Assembly (NCBI RefSeq): GCF_001039355.2
Contig: NW_019774036.1
Span: 340,168 to 387,602, forward strand
Reading direction: 5' to 3'
Source: Lingula anatina
Lineage: Eukaryota; Brachiopoda; Lingulata; Lingulida; Lingulidae
DNA: 47,435 nucleotides
Position 1 is the stretch's first letter. Each line of letters opens with the position of its first letter. A program made the translations under genes and the position numbers. The notes beneath the pieces are model-generated. The model was not told the origin of the DNA. It did no database searches and saw only the letters and a program-made list of their open reading frames with translations. This document shows, in pieces, positions 12,501 through 21,013 of the stretch.

Positions 12501-15500
12501 ATTTCTGTGACTTGATCTTTTCGTGCAGTAATGGAGAGACACCATGTGATGTCAGCACGTTTCTTTTTCATTCAAATCACTTTCCTTATAGTCTACTCCC
12601 AAGCTGTAAAACAATCTGATAGTTTCTCACTGTCTGTGAACTCTTTTTCACTACTTTTCAACTGCTAAAATCTTCCCGCATGAAAATATATGATACCCTG
12701 ACCAAATCCCATCAATGGTTTTAAGTGCCTGTCACATCAAGCATGAAATTATGTAATATCAAACTGCCTTATTTTCCCAAAGGTTGTACAGCTTTAACAC
12801 TCTTCAAGTCTGCCAAAGTAAAAGTCAACTGTATCAGTAAATTCCACAGCAGTGCACAACAGGTGACTTTTAACAAGTCTATGCAACAAAGTTGACAAAC
12901 TTCTCCAGTTGATGTGCCGTGCAGACACCCCGCCTATATTACAGTTCTAGTCAAGACTGTCTTCATGTACATGTACTCGTAGTTGATACTGTAATTCTCA
13001 GATCATCCTCTCTCTTATTAATTTATCGGTTGTCACGGAATGCAACAATCAAAGTTCCTCCAAAATCTCAGAAATTCCAAATCTCCCTGTCTCACTGCTC
13101 CTGAGATATATACTGTATATACATATATCTAAGCTTCCTGGACCAGCTATGGTCCACCTCAAGTCACTGTATTGTAACACTTGACTGCCCTGCCTGCATA
13201 TCTACATATATTACTGTCCAACCACAATATATACATATCACCACCTCATCTGTATTATTTATACCTGTGGAAGTAGTGAGCAAGTGGTGCCACTTGTTTG
13301 TATTAGGAAGTAACTGACCTAGATCAATAAACCTTAATTATCCTGCATATAAAATACCTCTCTGGGTCCTGGAGACAGTCAATACACCCCAAAACACAAA
13401 GCCATGTGGGAGAACATTAAAGACTCCTCTCTCCCCCCCCCCCCNNNNNNNNNNNNNNNNNNNNNNNNNNNNNNNNNNNNNNNNNNNNNNNNNNNNNNNN
13501 NNNNNNNNNNNNNNNNNNNNNNNNNNNNNNNNNNNNNNNNNNNNNNNNNNNNNNNNNNNNNNNNNNNNNNNNNNNNNNNNNNNNNNNNNNNNNNNNNNNN
13601 NNNNNNNNNNNNNNNNNNNNNNNNNNNNNNNNNNNNNNNNNNNNNNNNNNNNNNNNNNNNNNNNNNNNNNNNNNNNNNNNNNNNNNNNNNNNNNNNNNNN
13701 NNNNNNNNNNNNNNNNNNNNNNNNNNNNNNNNNNNNNNNNNNNNNNNNNNNNNNNNNNNNNNNNNNNNNNNNNNNNNNNNNNNNNNNNNNNNNNNNNNNN
13801 NNNNNNNNNNNNNNNNNNNNNNNNNNNNNNNNNNNNNNNNNNNNNNNNNNNNNNNNNNNNNNNNNNNNNNNNNNNNNNNNNNNNNNNNNNNNNNNNNNNN
13901 NNNNNNNNNNNNNNNNNNNNNNNNNNNNNNNNNNNNNNNNNNNNNNNNNNNNNNNNNNNNNNNNNNNNNNNNNNNNNNNNNNNNNNNNNNNNNNNNNNNN
14001 NNNNNNNNNNNNNNNNNNNNNNNNNNNNNNNNNNNNNNNNNNNNNNNNNNNNNNNNNNNNNNNNNNNNNNNNNNNNNNNNCCCTACACCCTGTGGGTCAA
14101 GGTGTTCACCCTGCACCCTGTGGGTCAAGGTGTTCACCCTGCACCCTGTGGGTCAAGGTGTTCACCCTGCACCCTGTGAGTCAAGGTGTTCAGTCCCTGT
14201 ATTACTAGTACTCACCAGGCCCCAGACTGTCAGATAGCGCAGCTTGTGCCAGGGATTGTAGTCTTCCCAGCTGCCAAAATACACGTACAAGAAGTCATAG
14301 ATAGTTCCATAGAGCTGAATCAAGAACAGGGTTAAATGAACTAAAAACAATGTAGCTGACATCTTCTTCAGCTCTTCCTACAATCCTGGTGTGATATTTG
14401 AAGTCAGGCTGCCTGCAAGTGATTCTTGCTATGTTATAAACTGCAATACTATGTTATATTGATTTTAGTACTTCCTATAGTCAATTATGATGTACATATA
14501 CTAGTAACTGTATGGATATCATAGATGCATCATTTCACATACAGTCGTGAGTCCCTTTCCTTCAGATATGGCAGTATAACCTTGCCCTTTAGCCTCAGTG
14601 CATCAGTACACACTCAATCTGTCTCTTGGACTCCCTCTGATTGTCACCAGCTAGCTTGCCTCCTTACTGACCAAAGTCCACTATCAGCACCTATATAATC
14701 TTGTGTTGTACAGTTTTATCAATGGCTCTGCCCACACCTGCTGGCACTGTGTGTGTACACATATACTAGCTGGCTTTGTGTGTATACATATACTAGCTGG
14801 CACTGTGTGTGTACACATATACTAGCTGGCTTTGTGTGTGTGTACATAGGCCTATATATAGTAACACATATATACTAGCTGTTGTATTGTCCACATGCAG
14901 TAAGCTGAGCTAATCCCCTCCTTCCTACTCATGGCCAATATCCAATCAACCTTAATTGATATACTGGCTGCTTACACAGTGTAGCTGTTAACTTTATGCA
15001 TAGAACCATGTACTTGTGTCTCCATTCAACTGATTGGTTGGCTGACTCAGTTTGGATTGAATTGGATTGGCTAGAGGCAGTATTTATTATCAAAGAGAAA
15101 TTTATTGTCTGCTTTCCTTAATTGGAACACACAAGGCATATGTATAGCTGTAGGGGGCTGTAGTCAATTTATACTAAAAACAAGTATTAAATACCTAGTA
15201 TGTAAAAATAAATTAATTAAATCAGCAATATTATTGGCATGAATTCATGAATTCCTATTAAATAAAATAGAATTAATCTAGTGCAAATATATATGAAATT
15301 GAATTAAAATAAATAATGCATAAAAGTAGAAAGGAAAAATATATTCATATTCATATTATTGCATGCAAGAAGAAATGAAATAAAACTCAGTGCATGCTGC
15401 ATGTATGTTTTGTTGCACAGTAATTTATACATGCATTTTTGTGACATATATGATTACATGTAGCACAGTATAAAAGGGAGAGCGTATAGTGTGAATATTT

Positions 15501-15760
15501 CTGTATTAATAAACGAAACAAAAGTTGCAGCAGCACATTTTCAAGAAAGAGCATATGTTTATTTAATTTTTATGCAGTTGTATCAACAATTCTCATGCAT
15601 TAAGCAGTGTTGGACCATGCATACTTACCATCCCCCAGTGGGTAAGAAACGCTAATTTTGGCAGTGAGGACACTTTGATGTACATGACGTCGTACACTAA
15701 CGCGTACAACTGAACTAAAAACAGCATTAAATGAATTAAGGCTACAATGACTGTCGACAT
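3458..15760 (-). CDS. AIG1/ADTRP: AIG1/ADTRP-family membrane hydrolase gene with five alternative first exons and a duplicated exon 3
   Basis: Spliced gene read on the minus strand. Known family members (AIG1, ADTRP) are multi-pass membrane threonine hydrolases that cleave fatty-acid esters of hydroxy fatty acids; in human AIG1 the essential residues are Thr43 and His134. Seen here: five first exons each with an LTxW motif, a shared exon 2, two versions of exon 3 ending WLNHVM, exon 4 starting HTTVLPF with YHEYPS further on, exon 5 with [12 protein letters not shown], and a short basic last exon. All junctions have GT/AG ends and compatible phase. The constant part is 573 nt (191 codons), so isoforms are 235, 240, 243, 245 or 251 aa, matching the family's usual 230-245 aa. 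Whether the first exons belong to one locus with several promoters or are relics of tandem gene copies sharing a 3' end cannot be told from DNA alone. Family assignment is firm; substrate is inferred. Confidence 0.9.
3564..3906 (+). mobile_element. MITE family 3 (AGGGATAA ends), diverged copy in intron 5
   Basis: About 340 bp flanked by TTCA on both sides, beginning AGGGATA and ending TTATCCT. Internal similarity to the copies at 7928 and 33776 (ctcttaagag core; taccccaggaaaat near the right end). Confidence 0.75.
3907..5002. other. AIG1-like intron 5, remainder
   Basis: AT-rich intron with a CT-rich microsatellite-like stretch at about 4855-4980. No further exon seen. Confidence 0.6.
5003..5102 (-). 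repeat. Minisatellite beside the exon 5 donor
   Basis: Two to three imperfect copies of ccagcacaatgtcactgtca followed by cacactcacc. On the minus strand each unit carries GGTGAGT, which resembles a splice donor. Confidence 0.75.
5112..5244 (-). CDS. AIG1-like exon 5
   Basis: 133 nt between acceptor gattccag| and donor GAA|gtaaca. Completes the split Trp and encodes [14 protein letters not shown], then a long hydrophobic segment ending LYLCGHE. This matches the family's ILWVCWVHHVTGMWVYP region and last membrane span. A minisatellite starts in the intron 9 nt after the donor and contains two further GGTGAGT sequences. If the intron were retained, the protein would run on for about 20 residues to a stop. 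Confidence 0.9.
5297..5555 (+). mobile_element. MITE family 2, complete copy
   Basis: About 259 bp with long terminal inverted repeats, about 75 bp each: gcgcattcccaattaaaca at the left against the reverse complement of ttgttacattgggaatgaac at the right. Both arms contain GATCGATCCAACT-type and CTGAATGCAATCAG-type blocks. Lies in intron 4. Confidence 0.88.
5878..5993 (-). CDS. AIG1-like exon 4 (catalytic histidine)
   Basis: 116 nt between acceptor atcttcag| and donor TTTTG|gtaaga; starts phase 0, ends with two bases of a Trp codon. Encodes [20 protein letters not shown] and then FFSSLYQF. The first residue is the His that aligns with human AIG1 His134 (family text HTTVLPFILIE). Neither exon-3 version needs to carry this residue, so both can make an active enzyme. 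Confidence 0.9.
6013..6250 (+). repeat. Dispersed repeat family 4, copy 1
   Basis: Contains gcagatactgtatttttcta, then gacaagcaggctt and 'tgtatctgaaag'. The same blocks recur in order at 35690-35950, 38705-38890 and 45690-45905. Probably a MITE or SINE; ends not resolved. Confidence 0.6.
6404..6552 (+). repeat. 23-bp minisatellite, about 6.4 copies
   Basis: Tandem gactcacaagtgtcagtctc plus aag/agg/aaa, one unit shortened to 21 bp. Lies in intron 3 of the AIG1-like gene. ORFs through it only reflect the repeat. Confidence 0.92.
6685..6811 (-). mobile_element. MITE family 1, truncated reverse copy
   Basis: Matches one half of family 1: acccccagggagttaggtcg, gatct palindromes and terminal ctctgggaatgggg. 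The other half is missing, ending in a ccccccacccgtcccgccaa stretch. Confidence 0.75.
6919..7020 (-). CDS. AIG1-like exon 3, distal version
   Basis: 34 codons between acceptor ccttccag| and donor ATG|gtaagg, phase 0 at both ends, exactly as long as the proximal version. Encodes [19 protein letters not shown] and ends PPWLNHVM. It has diverged in the membrane segment and in the DRE motif (here DER), yet its last codons are identical at the DNA level to those of the proximal version. A likely mutually exclusive exon. No frameshift or stop, so it looks functional. Confidence 0.9.
7065..7166 (-). CDS. AIG1-like exon 3, proximal version
   Basis: 34 codons between acceptor ccatcag| and donor ATG|gtgggt, phase 0 at both ends. 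Encodes [19 protein letters not shown] and ends PSWLNHVM. This is the canonical version (human AIG1 has FWIIYAYDREMIYP and GWLNHGM). It lies 44 nt before the second version of the exon, too close for the two to be spliced together efficiently. Confidence 0.92.
7290..7485 (+). mobile_element. MITE family 2-like, internally diverged copy
   Basis: Opposed arms around atagatcaatccaac...cagggactctggctgaatg and gattgcattcattgagaatc...gttggatggatct, as in the element at 5297. Terminal tips are eroded. Confidence 0.7.
7670..7816 (-). CDS. AIG1-like shared exon 2
   Basis: 49 codons between acceptor tttcag| at 7817 and donor GCA|gtaagt at 7669, both ends phase 0. Encodes [15 protein letters not shown] (second membrane segment), a charged loop, then [15 protein letters not shown]. 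This matches the family's region from the segment after LTF to LAFPVG. Only one copy is visible, so all five first exons must use it. Confidence 0.92.
7928..8264 (+). mobile_element. MITE family 3, best-preserved copy, TTAA target
   Basis: 337 bp with perfect terminal repeats AGGGATAATAACTCTTCGT and its reverse complement, flanked by TTAA on both sides (7924-7927, 8265-8268). TTAA targets are typical of piggyBac-type transposases. No coding capacity. Confidence 0.9.
8525..8697 (+). mobile_element. MITE family 5, TSD CAGTC
   Basis: 173 bp with inverted ends CTGGGGTAGCGCTAACA and CTAGGGTAGCGCCAGCA (reverse complement of the right end), flanked by CAGTC at 8520-8524 and 8698-8702. Internal ATTTAGCCAAAT-type inverted repeats. 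Only copy seen. Confidence 0.82.
8960..9121 (-). CDS. AIG1-like alternative first exon A (closest to the shared exons)
   Basis: 54 codons from ATG at 9121 to the donor TTT|gtaagt. Starts [19 protein letters not shown]; after a charged loop (VKDKRGD) it ends [13 protein letters not shown] with the predicted catalytic Thr at residue 50. Phase 0 to exon 2. A very G-rich stretch on the plus strand lies about 270 nt upstream in sense direction and may be part of its promoter. Isoform length would be 245 aa. Confidence 0.88.
9387..9434 (+). promoter_or_regulatory. G-run cluster, potential G-quadruplex, upstream of first exon A
   Basis: Several runs of 4-10 G separated by one to four bases on the plus strand. 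The AIG1-like sense strand is C-rich here, about 270 nt before the exon A ATG. A promoter role is inferred from position only. Confidence 0.45.
9836..10015 (-). CDS. AIG1-like alternative first exon B
   Basis: 60 codons from ATG at 10015 (the GTG codon one step upstream is not a likely start) to the donor GAG|gtagtt. Ends [17 protein letters not shown], the version closest to human AIG1 (SHQTYGGSWKFLTF). The predicted catalytic Thr is residue 56. The N-terminus is polar ([10 protein letters not shown]) before the membrane segment, unlike the other first exons. Phase 0. Isoform length would be 251 aa. Confidence 0.9.
10016..11705. other. Interval between first exons B and C
   Basis: AT-rich, no supported exon. 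Short ORFs on both strands show no family resemblance. It presumably includes the promoter of first exon B just right of 10015. Confidence 0.5.
11706..11952 (+). mobile_element. MITE family 6 (related to families 1 and 2)
   Basis: About 245 bp imperfect foldback: gatcgatctaacaggatcgg on the left opposed to agatagatggatccactgtt on the right, with an inner pair agatgtctgaca / gtgacagacatct and a central ataattaattat. Carries the same GATCGATC theme as family 1. Confidence 0.72.
12097..12252 (-). CDS. AIG1-like alternative first exon C
   Basis: 52 codons from ATG at 12252 to the donor GAG|gtatat. Starts [20 protein letters not shown] and ends with [13 protein letters not shown], very like the family motif YGGxWKFLTF; the predicted catalytic Thr is residue 48. 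Phase 0. About 30-45 nt upstream of the ATG (sense direction) the sequence is rich in TATA-like runs. Isoform length would be 243 aa. Confidence 0.88.
12253..13444. other. Interval between first exon C and the assembly gap
   Basis: AT-rich non-coding sequence with no recognisable exon or element. It ends in a C-run (13431-13444) directly at the gap. Confidence 0.5.
13445..14080. other. Assembly gap (636 N)
   Basis: Unsequenced. The left edge is a poly-C run and the right edge a 28-bp minisatellite, so the gap is probably repeat-rich. It could also hide another alternative first exon. Protein predictions through it are meaningless. Confidence 1.
14087..14190 (+). repeat. 28-bp minisatellite at the gap edge
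   Basis: Nearly four copies of accctgtgggtcaaggtgtt plus caccctgc, starting at the gap and ending 25 bp before exon D. The true array length is unknown because of the gap. Confidence 0.93.
14216..14362 (-). CDS. AIG1-like alternative first exon D
   Basis: 49 codons from ATG at 14362 to the donor CTG|gtgagt. Starts [19 protein letters not shown] (one membrane segment) and ends RYLTVWGL, with the predicted catalytic Thr at residue 45. Phase 0. A 28-bp minisatellite starts about 25 nt inside the following intron and runs into the assembly gap, so the intron flank is structurally unstable. Isoform length would be 240 aa. Confidence 0.85.
14363..14735. other. Upstream region of first exon D
   Basis: No coding signal; presumed promoter and 5' leader of exon D. 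No convincing core promoter motif. Confidence 0.4.
14736..14880 (+). repeat. Imperfect about 31-bp minisatellite
   Basis: Around four units of atatactagctggctttgtg plus tgtgtacac, with variable TG length. Between first exons D and E. Confidence 0.8.
14881..15628. other. Interval between first exons D and E
   Basis: Very AT-rich (15180-15600), no exon seen. Confidence 0.5.
15629..15760 (-). CDS. AIG1-like alternative first exon E (most upstream)
   Basis: 44 codons from ATG at 15760 to the donor ATG|gtaagt at 15628. The start gives [14 protein letters not shown], a hydrophobic first membrane segment, and the exon ends AFLTHWGM with the predicted catalytic Thr at residue 40. Phase 0, so it joins shared exon 2. 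Its N-terminus closely resembles first exon D (the MSxxxxxLxHLxLFLxQLY pattern), suggesting a fairly recent duplication. It lacks the YGG motif found before LTxW in exons A, B and C. Isoform length would be 235 aa. Confidence 0.82.
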
Positions 15761-18700
15761 CTTTAATTTGCAACCCCAGACACCTAATGCAACTATTTGA
15801 GAAACCCTGGCGGTCACGTGAATGGGATCACCTCCATGTAAATTGCACTGGGAAATCCTGATATTGGTCCGCGAAGAAAAAATAGATTTATCATAAGATA
15901 AACACACTCTTACCCATCATTATAGCCATAACGGTGTAAAGGTGATTAATTTATATACTGAAGCTGATAGTTTTATGTTACACGTAATCTTATCAGGTTT
16001 AAGGTATGTTTTATACAAGCGTATTTATTGTTCCCCCGCCATAAGTCTGCGCTGCGGCTGGGATCTCCGTCATGGCCTCGATATGGGGGCGAATTACGCG
16101 GTAGTCCATGACGTCATGGAGGATTGCTTTGTCAAAGAAGAAATTCCCCTGAACGGTACAGAAGAATTCCCCAGGATTACTCGACCAAAACACCGGCGTT
16201 TCCCCACAAAAGGTGTACCAATGTGAAGATAGGATATCCTTTGTGTTATAAACATTGTTATCAGATACAGATACAGCGATTTTTGTCGACTTTTCGAGGC
16301 AAAACAACACCCCTTGAGCGCGATGCCACGTCGAAAAGCCGTGTTTCCCCAGTCCAGCAAAAGTAAGTGAATATTCGCATAAAATATGTCTTCGTCATTC
16401 GACATTTTTATTGTCAGTATCCCTGTCATCTGTAGATATGCGAGGATATTTCTGATTAGATAGATGTTGTTCTTGGGAAGCGCATTGGCCGACATTCCAG
16501 TCGGTTTGGGTGGGTTGGCCTTTTGGGATTCTCCTCCGTGAGGGGATCCTCATTTGTATGCAGGGTTTTTCGCGCAAGGATTCCCTCACGCGCCCCTACT
16601 TCCTCTTCCACATTCTTAACCTGGGCTAATTTATTATTTTAAGAAGATTAGTTCAAAGGTGATAATTCCGACTTCATGTCGTATTATTACACCGCAGAAA
16701 TAGAGAGAAAATAGGACGTATGTTTGGGGGATTCTCGAGATTTTGATGACAAATATGGCGAGCCCATGGAAGAGTCCATTATGCCGATCTGGATAGGGGT
16801 GATGGGTTGTTCAAATGAGGTCCTTCTCTAATCACGTCGATATTTAGTGCGATTGTTTGACGATGTCATCATTCGATAATGACAGTTTTATTAACATGGA
16901 CATTTGTTCCAGTATAACATGGTTTGATCAACAGTGACATTGTTGTTTGGCGTGAGGAATGTTTTGACCTTCTAATGTGCACATTTCATAACACAGACGG
17001 GGGTCAAAGTCTGCGTGTTTACTTTAGTTCTCGCTTTAAATACGGAGCTCTAGGACAATATTATCACTTAATTCTGTTGCAGGATGTTTATTTAGGGAAA
17101 TACCTCTTATGTCTCACACTGTGTGGTATCCATCTGAGCCATTTTCATATTATTTACAATTTACTAGTAAACAATCTCAAATGATTAACACTTTTGACAA
17201 GATTTGTCAAACCATTTGTGACAGTTTTATTATTGTGAGTAGTTTTGTCAACATCATTAGTATGATTTAGTTCATCAATTTATTTTAAAAACTAGAATTT
17301 GCTACAGAGGGGAATCACAGTTCAAGTATAGAGGTAGGAATCTACTCCTTCTAATGGACTCCTCGATCTTCAGTGTAGCTGTGGTTTTTCTAATCCAAAG
17401 GTTGTCATTCTTCACCACCACTAACAATGGAGTCAGCAGCTATATTTAGAATAAGATCAGTGACACAAAAACTCCCAGTTTATCGTGAAGAGAAGTGGTT
17501 TTACTTTTTGGGCATGTTTTACTCTTAGGGATCCTGGACTGCTCTTTTTTTTTCCTTTGTCTCATTGCAAATATATCTTTGAGTATTTAAAATATTTTAA
17601 TTTTTAAAAAAACTTTTTGCAGTAATGATTACATGGAACATATTTCATTGTGTCTCAGTGAATTTTAAAAAAAATTATTTTGGGGGGAGGGGAGGCTGAA
17701 TCTGCCATTTTGCCTAGGACGGGGATTCTTTTTTTGATGAAATCCAATGACTAAGCAGAAAATAAAACACCAGGTGCAATTTCAGCATTAACCTACATAA
17801 AGCTGACTTTAGCCTTCAATATTGGAGATGGAACATCTAACATCTCCCAGACTGCACACTCTGTGTGGTGTAATTGATTATCTCACAGGCAGACTGACTG
17901 GGTATAACATCATAGTACAGGTCAAAGAAGAGATATAAAGTTATGAGAGTGAATCAGAGGTAGAATTTCACTATTGATTTGTGACCATTCAGCTTTACTC
18001 TGCCATCAATATTAAAGCACTTGCTAGTAGTAGTACTAGTGCTCCTAGTTTTAGAAGAATAATATCTTTTTTTTAGCATATCATAATCCTGATTTCATAG
18101 AAAACTTACTTTTTAGAAACGTCCTTTTGTTAATTAAATTATTTCAAAATTTGGTAAAATTGTTTAGGTGTCCAAGTTAAAATCATATAAAGTGGATCTA
18201 AAAATAAACTGTTATCAAGTTCTGCAGGATGCTTTGAGCTTTAAAAGGATTGAATAATTTCTGTCATAGGTTCCCATCTTAATTTTAAGTTAAAATCAGC
18301 TTCAGCTTAACTGTGTTTAAAGGTCTCTTCTTGCATTTATCTCAATTGCTTTCAGTATCTCTTGCTGCAGAACTACTTTTGATGTATTTTTGTGATTGTG
18401 TTTTATCCAGTGTATAAGTATATATGTACTGTAAGGAGAATAGATTGTATCATATGTTCAGTAGAGTTAAGTCAGGTGTACCCTGGGCTGATTTACACCA
18501 TCCAGAGAAATAAATGTGGAGATCATTCAGTTTGCAGTTGATTTCTGGAAATGTAAACTTCTACATCACTGTGTGATTTGAACACTGTAGTAAGCCCATT
18601 TGTATCTACTTGTTAAAATATATGCTATGTAGAACATCTGTCTACAGTTTGACTAAATGACTTGTTAACACTTTACTAGTAAATATTTTATGACTTGTTA

Positions 18701-18918
18701 AATCATCGTCGTCCCTGCGGGGGGACAGTCATAAAATCTCGGCTCTATTGGGACGACACATGGGGAGGTGTGTGAGAGGCGGAGAGACTATTAAAAGATT
18801 AGGCCGTTTTTCTTTCATGTACGTCCGCCATATTTAGTCCCCAGGATTTGTAAAGCCTGGCTCAACTCGTTGTGAATGCGATCTATGAAGTATATTACCA
18901 CACTGATTAGAGCTGACC
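15761..18918. other. Divergent intergenic region
   Basis: Between the two genes. 16030-16860 is richer in CpG than the flanks and contains several short ORFs without family resemblance. 17000-18700 is AT-rich and unremarkable. 18705-18860 is a second GC-richer island (cgtcgtccctgcggggggac) that might be a non-coding first exon of the Schnurri-like gene; not provable here. Confidence 0.4.
16109..16116. promoter_or_regulatory. Perfect CRE palindrome TGACGTCA
   Basis: TGACGTCA in a CpG-richer stretch (about 16030-16600) that is 350 bp upstream of first exon E and faces the plus-strand gene. Candidate shared promoter region; inferred from composition and one motif only. Confidence 0.35.
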
Positions 18919-19330
18919 ATCCATGCACAATGACACTGTTGTACTAGCTTGATTGATCCAACTGTGCAGGGACTTCAGCAGCACACTAACACCCCATTTC
19001 CAGAGATTAGATCGATCTAATTTAGATCGACCTCACTTCCTGGGGGTTCACGCTAAATAGCTGTCAGCCGGGCGGACACGAAAGTTAATTACCCCCTTAC
19101 AGCTTGTAGTAGGCGGGATGGACATTTAAGCCGGATTATCTGACAGTAATCTAGTGAGACTTCCCGCGGGGATAGATCGTTCTAAAAGCTCTGGGAATAC
19201 AGCCTAAAGTTAATCCCCCCCCCCCCCAGCTGCTTGTGGAGGTGTGTCATTCTGATTGCATTCAGTGAGAGTTCCCCACAGAGTTGGATCGATCTATCTA
19301 GTCTGATAGCTTCATTGTGAATGCATCCCT
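18919..19330 (+). mobile_element. MITE family 2, split by a family 1 insertion
   Basis: Left arm 18919-18985 (gattgatccaactgtgcagg) and right arm 19208-19330 (gagttggatcgatctatcta) are opposed as in the element at 5297; between them sits a complete family 1 element. Confidence 0.8.
18990..19203 (+). mobile_element. MITE family 1, nested copy, TSD CTAA
   Basis: 214 bp from CACCCCATTTCCAGAG to GGGAATACAGC, flanked by CTAA (18986-18989 and 19204-19207). The core cctgggggttcacgctaaat matches the other family 1 copies. It sits inside a family 2 element. Confidence 0.87.
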
Positions 19331-20208
19331 ACACAGCAAATACAATGACATAACAGTGGAGCTTATTGCTGTGGTAGCAGAGATGAGCTTTTTCCGTGGA
19401 AATGCAGAATTTCGCATTTTTTAATTCATTTCTGATGATTCCTGAGATTTGTCAAGATCTGCAATAAAAGTTTTGGGGAGGAGAGACAAATGTTCAGAGT
19501 TTTTTTTTTTTTTTTTTTTTTTTTAACAAGGCTCATGTCTGATGGAAGCAGAGTTTACTCAACAGCCCTGATTCATGATGTAGAAATTATAGGGAAAATT
19601 ATTAAAAAGGCACTAGACAGAGATGGGGCTTGCTTTGATCACGGTCGATTCATGCTGTGTAAGCACCGTCGTGATTACAATGCCTTGCTATAGAAAGCAG
19701 AAGCCGTTTTCCGAGTCTTGCAAAAGATGGCCAAAATTTTTTTAAGTTTACATTGATGGACATCTAATTTTCTCTATGGGAAGACTGTCAAAAATGGAGG
19801 ATGGTGCATAATGGAGGATGTTTTGGAAAACTGTCAAAAAAATCTGTGTGGATTCACCCCTGAATAGTGTCCTGTTTACAATGATGTAACCATGTGTTTT
19901 AGCTGGCTGTCTGTTTAAAACTTTACCTAAACAGTTATTTATCCAATGACCAATGCATACATGTGTGAAAGCATTATTTTCCTCTCATCCAGGGTATTGT
20001 GAATTGATTTTCTAGCAGACTAACAGGAAGAGCTCCTTCTGGTTTGCACACTGCATGCAGGGAAAATCAATCGTACAGGAGTGAATTGTGCTAAATATTA
20101 AAAATGGCTTACGTATGATTACAATATTCAGTCTTTGCTGAAGGAGCTCGACTAGCGATGGAGATAGCTGTACCACTGGGGGGGGGGGGAACGCTGGAGG
20201 TACCTTGG
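19331..20208. repeat. Poly-T and a dispersed repeat
   Basis: A T-run at 19501-19524. Then 19694-19862 (tttaagtttacattgatgga, atggaggatg blocks), which recurs in reverse orientation at 31080-31262. The 67-codon ORF through the T-run is unrecognised. Confidence 0.6.
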
Positions 20209-20433
20209 GGTGCTTTCCCAGAGATTTAGATCGATCTAAAGATTAAGATTTAGATTGACCTAACTCCCTGGGGGTTCACGCTAAATTGCAGTCAGCCGAG
20301 CGGGTACCATAGTTAATTACCCCCTTACAGCTTTTAGTAGGCGGGATAGGCGCTTAAGCCGACCAAGCTGACAGTAATCTAGTGAGACTCCCCACAGGGA
20401 TAGATTGATCTAAAAATCTATGGAAATGGGGTG
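20209..20433 (+). mobile_element. MITE family 1, complete copy, TSD TTGG
   Basis: 225 bp, GGTGCTTTCCCAGAG to GGAAATGGGGTG, flanked by TTGG (20205-20208 and 20434-20437). Nearly identical to the copies at 3053 and 35993, so recently active. Confidence 0.92.
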
Positions 20434-21013
20434 TTGGATTTTACCTGGCACTTGCCCTGTCTTGTCCTGCCTCATCTGCCTGAAACAAAGCCTTCTCAGT
20501 GCTATTAGTTATACACTACAGGGGCCTATCATTCACTTCAGGGGCCCCCATATGATCACAACTTGATACGATCAGTTTTTGGGGTTGATCTTTGCATTTG
20601 TATGAAACTTTCAAAATTAACTCAAGTTAAAGTCAGTATAGTTACTACAGAAGTGGAAAAAGAAGTATTATGGGTAGAATTCAGATCTGACCTTTTGGTT
20701 TGACCTTTGATCCAGATTTCAAGGTCACGTATAGCTTTTTCATTAATATTTGCTAAAAATGATCTTGATTTGACTGCATTTCATAACTTTAAGAGAAGCA
20801 TGTATTAATGAAATGGTAAATACAGTCATATTTAAGGTTTACCTTGTATTCAATTTGGGGTCAAAAGGTACATTTTTAGTTATGTCAGATATCTTGCTAA
20901 AATTGAAAATTCGATAGAACCTTTAGCTACTAACTATATTTCTGTGCCTAAGCTAGTGGGTGGTACATAACCTACAGGCAGTTACGCCTCTCTGATCCTC
21001 GTGTTATGATTTT
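20434..21013. other. Intergenic, no gene seen
   Basis: AT-rich; contains tgaccttt and aaggtca motifs (20680-20730) similar in style to the left-end satellite, but no clear tandem structure. Confidence 0.45.

Noticed and set aside
13379-14237. Long ORFs on both strands
   Set aside because: They consist almost entirely of the assembly gap, with minisatellite at one end.
16742-16833. Short ORF starting ATGGAAGAG as the first coding exon of the Schnurri-like gene
   Set aside because: Good CCATGG context, but no donor of the right phase and no similarity to known N-termini.
18705-18860. RNA gene suggested by the GC-rich hairpin (gtcgtccc ... gggacgac)
   Set aside because: No tRNA or snRNA boxes; kept only as a possible 5' exon or promoter island.
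19490-19693. 67-codon ORF after the poly-T run
   Set aside because: Starts in a homopolymer and continues into a dispersed repeat; no recognised protein.
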